Shown: piece after piece, positions 55,587 to 64,000 of the stretch
How the letters are laid out: each line of letters opens with the position of its first letter
How positions within the stretch are numbered: the stretch's first letter is position 1
Source: Microseira wollei NIES-4236
GTDB taxonomy: Bacteria > Cyanobacteriota > Cyanobacteriia > Cyanobacteriales > Aerosakkonemataceae
Direction of reading: 5' to 3'
NCBI RefSeq assembly: GCF_020521235.1
Contig: NZ_BLAY01000021.1
Location: 1 to 64,000, forward strand
Length of the DNA: 64,000 nt
Notes under the pieces: model-generated
Database searches by the model: none
Told to the model about the DNA's origin: nothing
Seen by the model: only the letters and a program-made list of their open reading frames with translations
Translations under genes and position numbers: made by a program

Positions 55587-55737
55587 TGGCTAATGGCTAA
55601 TGGCTAATGGCTAATGGCTAATGGACAGAAAAACCTATTAGCAATTAGCAATCAGCAATGAGCAATCAGCAATTAGCAATGAGCAATTAGCAATGAGCAA
55701 TTAGCAATTAGCAATGAGCAATTAGCAATTAGCAATT
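55571..55737. repeat. STRR arrays between hoxE and hoxF
   Basis: Eight TAATGGC-type units overlap the hoxE 3' end (55571-55625), then about fifteen AATTAGC/AATGAGC units run directly into the hoxF ATG at 55738. No purine-rich ribosome-binding site is visible for hoxF. Confidence 0.9.
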
Positions 55738-57324
55738 ATGGACTTACCAGAACTACTCGAAATTGCCGAAAAAGAGCGCAACAATTACAAACCGATTCGC
55801 GTGCATTGCTGTACCTCAACTGGATGTCGCGCTGCCAATTCTGTAGCGGTGAAGAAGAATTTAGAAGGGGCAGTCAAAGAGTTGGGAATGAGCGATCGCA
55901 TCCAAGTCGTCGGCGTGGGATGCATGGGTTTTTGCGGCAATGGCCCACTCGTAGAAATCGATCCGCAAGATAAACTCTACGAACGAGTCGAACCAGAACA
56001 AGCTGCCAGTATTATTGACTCGCTCAATGGCGGCACGACAACCGCACAAGAAGGTGATTTTAAACACCCATTCTTTACCCGTCAAAAGCGCATCGTGCGC
56101 GAAACTAGCGGCAAAATTGACCCGGAACGCATCGAAGAATATATCGCCGCCGGGGGCTATCAATCTTTGTATAAAGTCATACACGACATGAACCCCGCGC
56201 AAGTCGTGGAAGAAATTAGTAAAAGCGGCTTGCGCGGGAGAGGCGGTGCTGGCTATCCTACGGGGTTGAAATGGGCAACGGTGGCAAAAATGCCTCCCGG
56301 ACAAAAATATGTGGTCTGTAACGGCGACGAAGGCGATCCGGGTGCATTTATGGATCGGTCGGTATTGGAAAGCGATCCGCATCGGGTGTTGGAAGGGATG
56401 GCGATCGCAGCGTATGCCGTCGGTGCTAGCGAAGGCTACATCTACGTCCGCGCCGAATATCCCCTAGCGATCGAACGTCTGGAAATTGCGATCAAACAAG
56501 CCAAAAAACTCGGTATTTTAGGCAGTCAAATTTTTGACTCGCCCTTTGACTTTAAAGTCAGCATCCGCATCGGTGCCGGTGCCTTTGTCTGCGGCGAAGA
56601 AACGGCGCTGATTGCTTCGATTGAAGGCGGTAGGGGTAACCCGCGCCCCCGTCCACCTTACCCCGCCCAATCGGGATTGTGGGGTTGTCCGACGCTGATT
56701 AATAACGTGGAAACCTTCGCTAATATTGCTGCGATCGTGCGCGAAGGTGCAGACTGGTACGCCAGCATCGGCACCGAAAAAAGCAAAGGCACTAAAGTTT
56801 TTGCCCTCACGGGTAAAATCCGCAACAACGGTTTAATCGAAGTACCGATGGGGATTACCCTGCGAGAAATCGTGGAAGAAATGGGCGGCGGCGTCATCGA
56901 AGGCGAAGTCAAAGCGGTGCAAACCGGGGGGCCTTCTGGTGGTTGCATTCCCTCATCGTTATTGGATACCCCAGTCGAATACGATTCCCTCGTGCAACTC
57001 GGATCGATGATGGGTTCCGGCGGCATGGTGGTGATGGATGATACTACGAGCATGGTGGAAGTTGCCCAGTTTTACATGGAATTCTGTCGCGGCGAGTCCT
57101 GCGGGAAGTGCATCCCCTGCCGCGTAGGAACGGTACAGATGTATCAAGCATTGACTAAAATCCTCAACAAGCAAGCAACAATGGCGGATTTGGAACAGTT
57201 AGAAGCTTTGTGCGATATGGTGAAATGCACGAGTTTGTGCGGTTTAGGACAATCTGCGCCCAATCCGGTGTTGAGTACGCTGCGTTATTTCCGAGATGAG
57301 TATTTAGCGTTGATTCAGAAATAA
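55738..57324 (+). CDS. hoxF: Bidirectional hydrogenase diaphorase subunit HoxF
   Basis: This 528-residue NuoF-like subunit oxidises/reduces NAD(P)H. It has an N-terminal [2Fe-2S] thioredoxin-like part (CCTSTGC at 24-30, [12 protein letters not shown]), a dinucleotide/FMN domain ([40 protein letters not shown]) and a C-terminal [4Fe-4S] site ([16 protein letters not shown]). Length and order match cyanobacterial HoxF. It starts on ATG right after an STRR array with no Shine-Dalgarno, and its stop flows into another array. Confidence 0.97.
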   Translation: MDLPELLEIAEKERNNYKPIRVHCCTSTGCRAANSVAVKKNLEGAVKELGMSDRIQVVGVGCMGFCGNGPLVEIDPQDKLYERVEPEQAASIIDSLNGGTTTAQEGDFKHPFFTRQKRIVRETSGKIDPERIEEYIAAGGYQSLYKVIHDMNPAQVVEEISKSGLRGRGGAGYPTGLKWATVAKMPPGQKYVVCNGDEGDPGAFMDRSVLESDPHRVLEGMAIAAYAVGASEGYIYVRAEYPLAIERLEIAIKQAKKLGILGSQIFDSPFDFKVSIRIGAGAFVCGEETALIASIEGGRGNPRPRPPYPAQSGLWGCPTLINNVETFANIAAIVREGADWYASIGTEKSKGTKVFALTGKIRNNGLIEVPMGITLREIVEEMGGGVIEGEVKAVQTGGPSGGCIPSSLLDTPVEYDSLVQLGSMMGSGGMVVMDDTTSMVEVAQFYMEFCRGESCGKCIPCRVGTVQMYQALTKILNKQATMADLEQLEALCDMVKCTSLCGLGQSAPNPVLSTLRYFRDEYLALIQK

Positions 57325-57345
57325 TTGGCTAATTGCTAATTGCTA

Positions 57346-57655
57346 ATTGCTAATAGGTCTTTCTTCCCATTAGCCATTAGCCATTAGCCATTAGCCATTA
57401 GCAAACAACAGAGGAGGACACATGTCGGTAAAGAATTTAACAATTTGCTAAGTGCTAATTGCTAATAGGTCTTTCTTCCCATTAGCCATTAGCCATTAGC
57501 CATTAGCAAACAACAGAGGAGGATACATGTCGGTAAAGACTTTAACAATTTGCTAATTGCTAATTGCTAATAGGTCTTTCTTCCCATTAGCCATTAGCCA
57601 TTAGCCATTAGCAAACAACAGAGGAGGATACATGTCGGTAAAGACTTTAACAATT
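57346..57655. repeat. Triplicated hoxU translation-start region (105-bp tandem repeat)
   Basis: The block containing STRR units, GAGGAGGA, the ATG and the first eight codons of hoxU is present three times, with ATGs at 57422, 57527 and 57632 exactly 105 bp apart. Copies 1 and 2 encode MSVKNLTIC and MSVKTLTIC and then stop; only copy 3 continues into hoxU. The first copy has one extra heptamer. Confidence 0.95.
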
Positions 57656-58348
57656 AATGGCAGTGAAATCGCGATTGAAGAGGGGGCGACAGTTCTCCAA
57701 GCGGCAAAAGAGGCAGGGGTTCGGATTCCTACTTTGTGTCATTTAGATGGGGTTTCTGATGTTGGTGCTTGTCGGTTGTGCTTGGTAGAAATTGAAGGGA
57801 TGAATAAGTTGCTACCTGCTTGCGTTACGCAGGTTTGGGAAGGGATGAAAATTCAGACCGACACGCCCAAATTGCAAGAATATCGGCGCATGACCGTAGA
57901 AATGTTGTTTGTGGAAGGCAATCACGTTTGTGCCGTTTGCGTGGCAAATGGGAATTGCGAATTGCAAGATTTAGCCATAGAAATGGGGATGGATCATGCG
58001 CGCTTCCCCTATCGTTTCCCCGAAAGAGATGTTGATATTTCTCACGATCGCTTCGGCATCGATCATAACCGTTGCGTCCTGTGTACCCGCTGCGTGCGCG
58101 TCTGCGATGAAATTGAAGGCGCGCATGTTTGGGATGTGGCATTTCGCGGCGCTGCTGCCAAAGTCGTGACTGGTTTAAATCAACCTTGGGGAACAGTTAG
58201 CGCTTGTACGAGTTGTGGCAAGTGCGTGGAAGCTTGTCCCACTGGTGCAATTTTCCGCAAAGGCGTCACCGTGGCGGAAATGGATCGCGATCGCAGTAAA
58301 CTAGACTTCCTCGTCACCGCAAGGGAAAAACATCAATGGACGCGGTAA
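57632..58348 (+). CDS. hoxU: Bidirectional hydrogenase diaphorase subunit HoxU
   Basis: This 238-residue NuoG-N-terminal-like subunit carries an electron relay: [2Fe-2S] Cys36, Cys47, Cys50, Cys64 (CHLDGVSDVGACRLC), a His/Cys cluster site (HVCAVCVANGNCELQ), and two [4Fe-4S] motifs (CVLCTRCVRVCD and CTSCGKCVEACP). It couples HoxF to HoxY. The start is the third copy of the triplicated leader, with GAGGAGGA 6 nt upstream. The stop is joined to STRR repeats. Confidence 0.97.
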   Translation: MSVKTLTINGSEIAIEEGATVLQAAKEAGVRIPTLCHLDGVSDVGACRLCLVEIEGMNKLLPACVTQVWEGMKIQTDTPKLQEYRRMTVEMLFVEGNHVCAVCVANGNCELQDLAIEMGMDHARFPYRFPERDVDISHDRFGIDHNRCVLCTRCVRVCDEIEGAHVWDVAFRGAAAKVVTGLNQPWGTVSACTSCGKCVEACPTGAIFRKGVTVAEMDRDRSKLDFLVTAREKHQWTR

Positions 58349-58560
58349 TGGTTAATGGTTAATGGCTAATGGCTAATGGGTAATGGCTAATGGTTAATGG
58401 CTAATGGCTAATGGCTAATGGGTAATGGCTAATGGTTAATGGCTAATGGCTAATGGCTAATGGCTAATGGCTAATGGCTAATGGGTAATACACAGAAAAA
58501 GCGATCGCCAATTAGCAATTAGCAATTAGCAATCACCAATTAGCAATTAGCAATTAGCAA
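58345..58560. repeat. Long STRR arrays between hoxU and hoxY
   Basis: About twenty TAATGGC/TTAATGG/GTAATGG heptamers (58345-58490) and then about eight AATTAGC units (58508-58560) separate hoxU from hoxY. A HIP1-like GCGATCGC lies between the two families. Confidence 0.9.
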
Positions 58561-58579
58561 CTTTCAAAAAGAGGTAGCA

Positions 58580-59128
58580 ATGGAAAAGATAAAATTCGCC
58601 ACAGTTTGGTTAGCGGGTTGTTCGGGATGTCACATGTCTTTTCTCGACTTAGACGAGTGGTTAATTGAACTTGCCGAGAAAGTCGATGTTGTCTACAGTC
58701 CGGTTGGTTCTGATATTAAAGAATACCCGGAAGGCGTGGATGTTTGCTTAGTTGAAGGCGCAGTCGCTAACGAGGAAAATCTGGAACTACTTCGCAAAGT
58801 TAGAGAAAGAACGAAATTCCTCATTTCCTTCGGAGATTGTGCCGTAACTGCCAACGTACCAGGAATGCGAAATATGATCAAAGGTGCAGATCCGGTTTTA
58901 AGGCGCTGCTACCTCGAATTGGGAGATACAACGCCCCAATTGCCCCATTTTCCCGGCATTGTTCCAGAATTGCTAGAACGAGTTTCCCCAGTGCATGAAG
59001 TCGTAAAAGTGGATATGTTTATGCCCGGATGTCCCCCCTCCGCCGAGAGAATTAAAGCCAGCATCGAACCACTTTTACAGGGCGAAAAACCCGTCATGCA
59101 AGGTCGAGATATGATTAAGTTTGGCTAA
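58580..59128 (+). CDS. hoxY: NiFe hydrogenase small subunit HoxY
   Basis: This 182-residue small subunit binds the proximal [4Fe-4S] cluster. Ligands are visible in LAGCSGCHMSFLDLDE (Cys14, Cys17), SFGDCAVTANVPGMRN and FMPGCPPSAERI. It has only the one cluster, as in other HoxY. AGAGG precedes the ATG. The final Gly codon and stop lie in STRR sequence. Confidence 0.97.
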   Translation: MEKIKFATVWLAGCSGCHMSFLDLDEWLIELAEKVDVVYSPVGSDIKEYPEGVDVCLVEGAVANEENLELLRKVRERTKFLISFGDCAVTANVPGMRNMIKGADPVLRRCYLELGDTTPQLPHFPGIVPELLERVSPVHEVVKVDMFMPGCPPSAERIKASIEPLLQGEKPVMQGRDMIKFG

Positions 59129-59210
59129 TGGCTAATGGCTAATGGCTAATGGTTGCTCAGATATACAATTAGCAATTAGCAATTAGCAATTAGCAATTAG
59201 CAATTAGCAA
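59123..59210. repeat. STRR arrays between hoxY and hoxH
   Basis: Four TAATGGC units begin at the hoxY stop; about seven AATTAGC units follow (59165-59210) before the AGAGGA ribosome-binding site of hoxH. Confidence 0.9.
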
Positions 59211-59225
59211 TCAAAGAGGATTAAT

Positions 59226-60653
59226 ATGGCTAAAACAGTTGTTATTGACCCAATTACCCGCATTGAAGGTCACGCGAAAATATCCATCTATCTCAACGAT
59301 GGAAATGAAGTGGATGATGTTCGATTTCACGTTGTAGAATTTCGCGGATTTGAAAAGTTCTGCGAAGGGCGCCCGATGGCAGAAATGGCGGGGATTACTG
59401 CCAGAATTTGCGGCATTTGTCCGGTAAGTCACTTGCTGGCATCGGCGAAAACTGGGGATAAAATTTTGGCGGTGAAGGTTCCCCCGGCAGCGGATAAATT
59501 ACGCCGCTTGATGAATTTGGCGCAAATTACCCAGTCTCACGCGCTTTCGTTTTTCCATCTGAGTAGTCCGGACTTTTTATTAGGTTGGGATAGCAATCCT
59601 GCAACTCGCAATATATTTGGTTTAATCGCAGCAGATCCGGATTTGGCAAGGGGTGGAATTCGCTTGCGCCAATTTGGTCAGCAAATTCTGGAAATATTGG
59701 GAGGAAAGAAAATTCACTCGGCGTGGGCGGTGCCTGGTGGGGTGCGATCGCCTATCTCAGAAGAAGGCAGATCGTGGATACGCGATCGCCTCCCCGAATC
59801 CCGCGCCACCGCAGAACACGCCCTCAATTTGTTCAAGCGCCTTTTAGACCAATTCCAAGATGAAGTCCAAGCGTTTGGCAATTTCCCTTCCCTCTTCATG
59901 GGGTTAGTCACCAGAAACGGCGAATGGGAACATTACGATGGCGTTCTTCGCTTCCGGGATAGCGAAGGTAACATTGTTGCCGATAACCTCAGTGAAGATA
60001 ACTACAAAGACTTTATCGGCGAAGCGGTGGAACCCTGGTCTTATCTGAAATTCCCTTATTACAAACCGATGGGTTATCCGGAGGGGATGTATCGAGTGGG
60101 ACCATTGGCGAGATTGAATGTATGCGATCGCATCGGCACCCCAGATGCGGATAGGGAGTTGCAGGAAATGCGCGATCGCGCTGGCGGTAAAGCAGTCACA
60201 TCCTCATTCTTCTACCATTACGCCCGACTCGTTGAAATTGTGGCAGCAATTGAAAAAATCGAACAACTGATAGACGATCCCGATATTGTTTCCCCTCGCA
60301 CCAGATCCGTCGCTGACATTAATAGTTTAGAAGGAATCGGCGTCAGCGAAGCACCAAGAGGCACGTTATTCCACCACTATCAAGTAGACGAAAATGGCCT
60401 AATTAAAAAGGTCAACCTCATCATTGCCACAGGACAAAATAACTTGGCAATGAACAAAACCGTCACCCAAATTGCCAAACATTACATCAAAGGAAACGAA
60501 ATCCCCGAAGGCATGTTAAACCGCGTCGAAGCAGGAATTCGCGCCTTTGACCCTTGCCTCAGTTGTTCCACCCACGCCGCCGGACAAATGCCCCTGCACG
60601 TCCAATTAATTGCAGCAGATGGAACCGTTCTCAACGAAGTCTATCGTAATTAG
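59226..60653 (+). CDS. hoxH: NiFe hydrogenase large subunit HoxH
   Basis: This 475-residue catalytic subunit holds the NiFe(CN)2CO site. N-terminal ligands are [10 protein letters not shown] (Cys62, Cys65) and C-terminal ligands DPCLSCSTH (Cys444, Cys447). After His450 there is a 25-residue tail that family members lose to an endoprotease (HoxW) on maturation. hoxW and the hyp maturation genes are not in this window. AGAGGA precedes the ATG. It catalyses reversible H2 oxidation linked to NAD(P) or ferredoxin. Confidence 0.98.
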   Translation: MAKTVVIDPITRIEGHAKISIYLNDGNEVDDVRFHVVEFRGFEKFCEGRPMAEMAGITARICGICPVSHLLASAKTGDKILAVKVPPAADKLRRLMNLAQITQSHALSFFHLSSPDFLLGWDSNPATRNIFGLIAADPDLARGGIRLRQFGQQILEILGGKKIHSAWAVPGGVRSPISEEGRSWIRDRLPESRATAEHALNLFKRLLDQFQDEVQAFGNFPSLFMGLVTRNGEWEHYDGVLRFRDSEGNIVADNLSEDNYKDFIGEAVEPWSYLKFPYYKPMGYPEGMYRVGPLARLNVCDRIGTPDADRELQEMRDRAGGKAVTSSFFYHYARLVEIVAAIEKIEQLIDDPDIVSPRTRSVADINSLEGIGVSEAPRGTLFHHYQVDENGLIKKVNLIIATGQNNLAMNKTVTQIAKHYIKGNEIPEGMLNRVEAGIRAFDPCLSCSTHAAGQMPLHVQLIAADGTVLNEVYRN

Positions 60654-60992
60654 TTAATGGCTAATTGCTAATTGCTAATTGTAAGCAACAGCAATTAGCA
60701 ATTCCCCATTACCTATTAACTTAAGTTGCTAGTTATAGCTAGGGACTAGGGTCTAGAGACTAGCAGAAGGGGCGTCAATATTCGGTGTGCTGCTGGACTT
60801 CAGAACGTCCTAAATGCCAGTGCGGTTGCTATATCTTACGCCTTGCGGCTAATAGCTAATAACTAATAACTATCTCGGTAAATATGATATAGCAATTAAC
60901 AATTAACAATTAACAATTAACAATTAGCCATTAGCAATTAACAATTAGCAATTAGCAATTAGCAATTAGCCATTAGCAATGAGCAATCACCT
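60654..60992. other. Intergenic region after hoxH with STRR tracts
   Basis: GCTAATT units follow the hoxH stop (60656-60700) and AATTAACA/AATTAGC units run 60893-60988 to the next gene. Between them are a copy of the AAGTTGCTAGTTAT motif (about 60723-60736) and a CTAGGGACTAGGGTCTAGA tract. No gene and no clear promoter were seen. Confidence 0.7.
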
Positions 60993-61244
60993 ATGAAAGA
61001 AAATCTCTATTTATGCATGGGTTCCGCTTGTCATCAACTGGGAGTTTATGAAGTATTGCCCAAACTCCAAAGTATGATGATCCAATATCAACTCGAAGAC
61101 AAATTCGACCTCAAGGGTTCTTTTTGCCTAGAAACCTGTAGCGATGGTATAGTGATGAAATACAAAGATAAAGTCTTTAGCAAGATTAGTCCTGAAAACG
61201 TCGAACAAAAATTCAAAGACGAAATATTGCCAAATATAATCTAA
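60993..61244 (+). CDS. Small thioredoxin-like [2Fe-2S] protein (NuoE-like)
   Basis: This 83-residue protein has four cysteines in the thioredoxin-like ferredoxin pattern: Cys8 and Cys13 (CMGSAC), Cys45 and Cys49 (CLETC). It resembles the stand-alone (2Fe-2S) ferredoxin-domain proteins encoded with [FeFe] hydrogenases in anaerobes. It lies after hoxH and 12 bp before the PAS gene. STRR sequence, not a ribosome-binding site, directly precedes its ATG. Probably an electron carrier or redox sensor input. Confidence 0.88.
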   Translation: MKENLYLCMGSACHQLGVYEVLPKLQSMMIQYQLEDKFDLKGSFCLETCSDGIVMKYKDKVFSKISPENVEQKFKDEILPNII

Positions 61245-61256
61245 AGGCAGGGGATT

Positions 61257-61775
61257 GTGAAAAAAAGCGAGAAAAGTCTGTGGGAACTGTTATGGGAATA
61301 TGACCCCAATGGTCTAATAGTAGTTAACAAGGAGATGAATATTACAATTGTCAACCCCGCATTTTGTAAAATGTTTAATGTAGACTCAGAAGAGATAATT
61401 GGGCAACCAGTATCCTTAATTTTGAAAAGCGACGTCAGGGATTTTCAAAAAGTTTGGGAAAAAAATGAAGTGATTCGCGTGGAAGAATCCGAATACAAAG
61501 AACATAATTTATATGTCAGAAAAGTGATTTTTCCCATCCCCGATGAAAGCATCGTCGCTTGTATCATGGTTGATACCACCCATGACAAACTACGCCAAAA
61601 AGAAATCATCAAATTAAAAACCGAAACCATCTCTAAAGTTAACGAAGTAGTAGACAATCAAATGAAAGTCGCCCAGCAAATTGCTGGGTTATTGGGAGAA
61701 ACAACCGCAGAAACAAAAGTCAGCCTCTTAAAAATAGTCAAAATGCTCGAACAGGAGGTTTTTGAAGATGGATAA
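61257..61775 (+). CDS. PAS-domain sensor protein without output domain
   Basis: This 172-residue protein has one PAS domain (about 10-115; LWEYDPNGLIVVNKEMNITI, NPAFCKMFNVDSEEIIGQP) and a C-terminal helical region (about 120-172) suited to dimer or partner contact. It has no kinase or DNA-binding part. The start is GTG at 61257, 12 bp after the [2Fe-2S] gene. Its end overlaps the phosphatase gene by 8 bp, so the two are probably translationally coupled and act together. Confidence 0.85.
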   Translation: MKKSEKSLWELLWEYDPNGLIVVNKEMNITIVNPAFCKMFNVDSEEIIGQPVSLILKSDVRDFQKVWEKNEVIRVEESEYKEHNLYVRKVIFPIPDESIVACIMVDTTHDKLRQKEIIKLKTETISKVNEVVDNQMKVAQQIAGLLGETTAETKVSLLKIVKMLEQEVFEDG

Positions 61776-62928
61776 CTTTTTGGATATTTACAATTTAAGC
61801 TTAAATAAAAAAGAAGAAGAACTTTGCGGCGACAAAGTCAAGTTTTGCAAGAATGAAAAGAAAACAACAATTGTTTTATCCGATGGGTTAGGGAGTGGGG
61901 TTAAAGCCAACATTCTGGCTACCCTAACCACAGAAATTATTATTACGATGCTCAATGCAGATGTTTCTATAGAAGAGGTAATTAAAACTGTTATCGGGAC
62001 TTTACCGATTTGTCAAGTTAGAAAAATTGCTTACGCTACATTTACGATTATTCAAATCGAACGGGAAACGAATAAGTTTAAATCGATTAATTTTGATAAT
62101 CCTCCAGTTCTTTATTTTAAACAAGGTAAGCTGGTTAAATTAGAAACCAAAACCGAACAGATTTTAGATAAAAAAGTTACCGTAGCCGAAGGTTATCTCG
62201 AAAATGGGGATTTTTTAGGGGCAATTAGCGATGGTATCCTTTATGCAGGATTGGGGGAAACGCTAAATTTTGGTTGGGGATGGGAAAGCATTTCTAAGTA
62301 TATAGAAGAATTGTTTGTTAGGCAAGTTCATAATTCGCGGAATATTGTTAATAGCGTTATCAAAGAAACTCATTCGCTTTATCGAGGCCAAATTGGCGAT
62401 GATGCAACCTTTGTAGGTTTGTATGTTAGAAAAACAAATCCGTTAATGATATTTACTGGCCCCCCTATCGATAAAAATAAGGATAGGGAGTATGTAGAAA
62501 GACTGTTAAACTTTGAGGGTAAAAAAATAATCTGCGGCGGGACGACGGGGAATATTGTCGCTAATTATTTGGGGGAAACAATTGACATGGAAATTGAGAC
62601 AATGCGGAAAGATCTCCCCCCAATTGGCAAATTAAAGGGGATTGATTTAGTGACAGAAGGCATCTTAACCATGTCAAAAGCGATTGAAATTTTAAAACAA
62701 TGTCATTGCGATATATCTAGATTGCCTGACGATAATAACGGTTCTGTAATGTTAGTTAGGGAAATTTTATCAGCGGATTCGCTTTTATTTTTAGTAGGTC
62801 AGAAAATTAACGACTTTTACCAAAATCCCCTGCTGCCCAAAAATATCTCGATTCGCCGTAATTTAATAGAAGAGTTAGTTAAAATATTGCGAGAAAAACA
62901 AAAAGAAGTCATTTTAGAATACTGTTAA
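61768..62928 (+). CDS. SpoIIE/PP2C-type protein phosphatase with extra C-terminal domain
   Basis: This 386-residue protein has a PP2C/SpoIIE fold in its first 220 residues; metal-binding motifs include VLSDGLGSG (Asp39), GAISDGILYAG and GDDATFVGLYV. The C-terminal 160 residues (from PLMIFTGPPIDKNKDREY) are an extra domain that I recognise only as co-occurring with hydrogenase-associated SpoIIE proteins. ATG at 61768 is 9 nt after AGGAGG; TTG at 61762 is too close. Codons look more A/T-rich than in hox, a sign of possible transfer. It likely dephosphorylates an unidentified anti-sigma-type partner. Confidence 0.88.
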   Translation: MDNFLDIYNLSLNKKEEELCGDKVKFCKNEKKTTIVLSDGLGSGVKANILATLTTEIIITMLNADVSIEEVIKTVIGTLPICQVRKIAYATFTIIQIERETNKFKSINFDNPPVLYFKQGKLVKLETKTEQILDKKVTVAEGYLENGDFLGAISDGILYAGLGETLNFGWGWESISKYIEELFVRQVHNSRNIVNSVIKETHSLYRGQIGDDATFVGLYVRKTNPLMIFTGPPIDKNKDREYVERLLNFEGKKIICGGTTGNIVANYLGETIDMEIETMRKDLPPIGKLKGIDLVTEGILTMSKAIEILKQCHCDISRLPDDNNGSVMLVREILSADSLLFLVGQKINDFYQNPLLPKNISIRRNLIEELVKILREKQKEVILEYC

Positions 62929-63574
62929 CCGGCTAAATCCACCCAGAGAAGGATTGCTCAAATTATACCCAATGTGGTATTGGCTCCAAAGCGGGGTAGT
63001 TTAGGAGTATGGGCGGCGGGCGATCGCTTCATCATCTGGATTCCGGTTGCATTTGAATCATTAGTAGGGGCACGGCAGGCGAGGAACTTTGTGCTAGCGA
63101 CAAAGCTTACTTTGGCCTTAGCCCCTACAAGCACCCAATTGAAAACTGCTGTAATTCCGATGCAACCGGATTCGATATCATTCCTGGAAAGCGAACTGCC
63201 CATCCAAAACCGCAGTTGTGAGGAAAGTTGTAGAAATATGTAGATTAGAAAAAAAGTATAGAAAAATACGAATAAAGGTGTCATGATTAAAGATGAAAGA
63301 ATTCCTGTTGCCGATGGCTGCTGAAATCAAAAAGCTTGAAGCATAAAAAAATTAACCGATTCCGAAAAGTTTAACCTGGAAAACCAATCGGATTTTTGCG
63401 TATCTGAGAAAAATCAGCGCCTTGAGCGGCTAATAATATCATTTCCGGTTGCATCGGAAATAGGTGTAGGGGCAATTAGCAATTAGCAATTAGCAAGCTT
63501 GCAATTAGCAAGCTTGCAATTACCCAGAAAGCTAATCACAAAACAAATCCTTTCAAAAAAAAGGACCCAAAACT
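62929..63574. other. Intergenic region with degenerate repeats
   Basis: This 646-bp stretch has no supported gene. It contains a degraded GTAGGGGCACGGC...GCCCCTAC element (about 63065-63129), an imperfect CCGATT...AATCGG hairpin (about 63356-63392) and an STRR tract (63472-63525). Only very short frames are present. A promoter for the downstream stress gene is expected near its right end. Confidence 0.6.
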
Positions 63575-64000
63575 ATGTTTCGCAAAATTCTAGTAGCGAT
63601 GGACAGTTCCTACATCGGCGAGCGCATTTTTGAGGAAGCGCTGACCCTTGCTAAGGCGATGGGAGCGAGTCTGATGTTATTGCACGTATTATCTTCGGAA
63701 GAAGAGGACAGTCCAAAAATAGCTGGATTTTCCACTCTGGATCTGTATCCGGAGATATATCCCGAAGTGCGGGAAGAAATCGTAATGAACTATCGCAAGC
63801 AGTGGGATGAATTTGAAGGGAAATGCTTGGAATTGTTGCGCACTCGCACCGCCAGTGCCAATGCCCTTGGTGTCAACGCCGAATTCACCCAAATACCCGG
63901 TAGTCCCGGTAAAACCATCTGCGAAAAAGCCCTGAATTGGGGCGCAGACCTGATTGTCGTCGGGCGTCGGGGTCGAGCGGGTTTGAGTGAGTTATTCTTG
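63575..64000 (+). CDS. Universal stress protein, partial (runs off the window)
   Basis: The first 142 codons of a UspA-family protein, MFRKILVAMDSSYIGERIFE, reach the binding signature VVGRRGRAGLSELFL at the window edge. It is closely similar to the protein at 54421-54960 over the whole visible length (for example YRKQWDEFE and SPGKTIC), so it is a paralogue. An AAAAGGAC sequence precedes the ATG. Confidence 0.93.
   Translation, partial: MFRKILVAMDSSYIGERIFEEALTLAKAMGASLMLLHVLSSEEEDSPKIAGFSTLDLYPEIYPEVREEIVMNYRKQWDEFEGKCLELLRTRTASANALGVNAEFTQIPGSPGKTICEKALNWGADLIVVGRRGRAGLSELFL

Noticed and set aside
55861-56382. 173-aa minus-strand frame in hoxF
   Set aside because: Antisense to a highly conserved gene with no domain similarity visible.
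60720-60860. Possible tRNA or small RNA after hoxH
   Set aside because: No cloverleaf or T-loop consensus could be built; the sequence consists of CTAG-rich and repeat-derived tracts.
63283-63346. Very short overlapping frames (13 and 17 codons) after the SpoIIE gene
   Set aside because: Too short, with no ribosome-binding site or conservation evidence available from sequence alone.

Overview
The window reads as chromosomal DNA of a filamentous, probably non-heterocystous cyanobacterium (Oscillatoriales-like). The basis is the HIP1 octamer GCGATCGC scattered throughout (for example 4726-4733 and 4763-4770), abundant 7-bp short tandemly repeated repetitive (STRR) arrays, a bidirectional NiFe hydrogenase operon (hoxEFUYH), a DevBCA-type exporter, DUF1822/DUF4359 proteins and giant Ser/Thr kinase-histidine kinases. 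No rRNA, tRNA, CRISPR array or intact transposase was seen.

Layout. 0.3-4.5 kb: ABC exporter, histidine phosphatase, aldo/keto reductase. 4.9-13.6 kb: a 1785-aa kinase hybrid followed by two response regulators (receiver-GGDEF-EAL and receiver-histidine kinase). 14-21.7 kb: LCP-family protein, a CHASE4-PAS-GGDEF-EAL protein, a secreted subtilase-like protein, and ribulose-phosphate epimerase. 22.5-25.1 kb: a 50-aa peptide gene followed by a JmjC/cupin-type oxygenase and a sucrase/ferredoxin-like Fe-S protein, a possible undescribed peptide-modification locus. 25-28.9 kb: small stress-type genes (two CsbD), a CHAT-protein remnant and a TetR regulator. 29-32.7 kb: devBCA-like exporter under paired TetR operators.

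32.9-51.2 kb is the most unusual region: ten genes all on the minus strand. They encode a sigma-70-like protein, a DUF1822 protein, four tandem paralogues that fuse a cytosolic CHAT caspase-like protease to a membrane segment and an extracytoplasmic amino-acid-type ABC binding domain, a repeat-bearing subtilase, a DUF4359 protein, a PspA-like coiled coil, and a CHAT-less binding-domain protein. All four CHAT domains keep the His/Cys pair. I infer a ligand-sensing membrane protease (receptor-caspase) module.

51.7-64 kb: PEP synthase, a universal stress protein, hoxEFUYH with STRR arrays in every junction, then a [2Fe-2S] protein, a PAS protein and a SpoIIE phosphatase like those that accompany sensory [FeFe] hydrogenases in Firmicutes, and a second, truncated universal stress protein. 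The start region of hoxU is present three times in tandem, and several genes end inside heptamer repeats that supply their stop codon or last residues.
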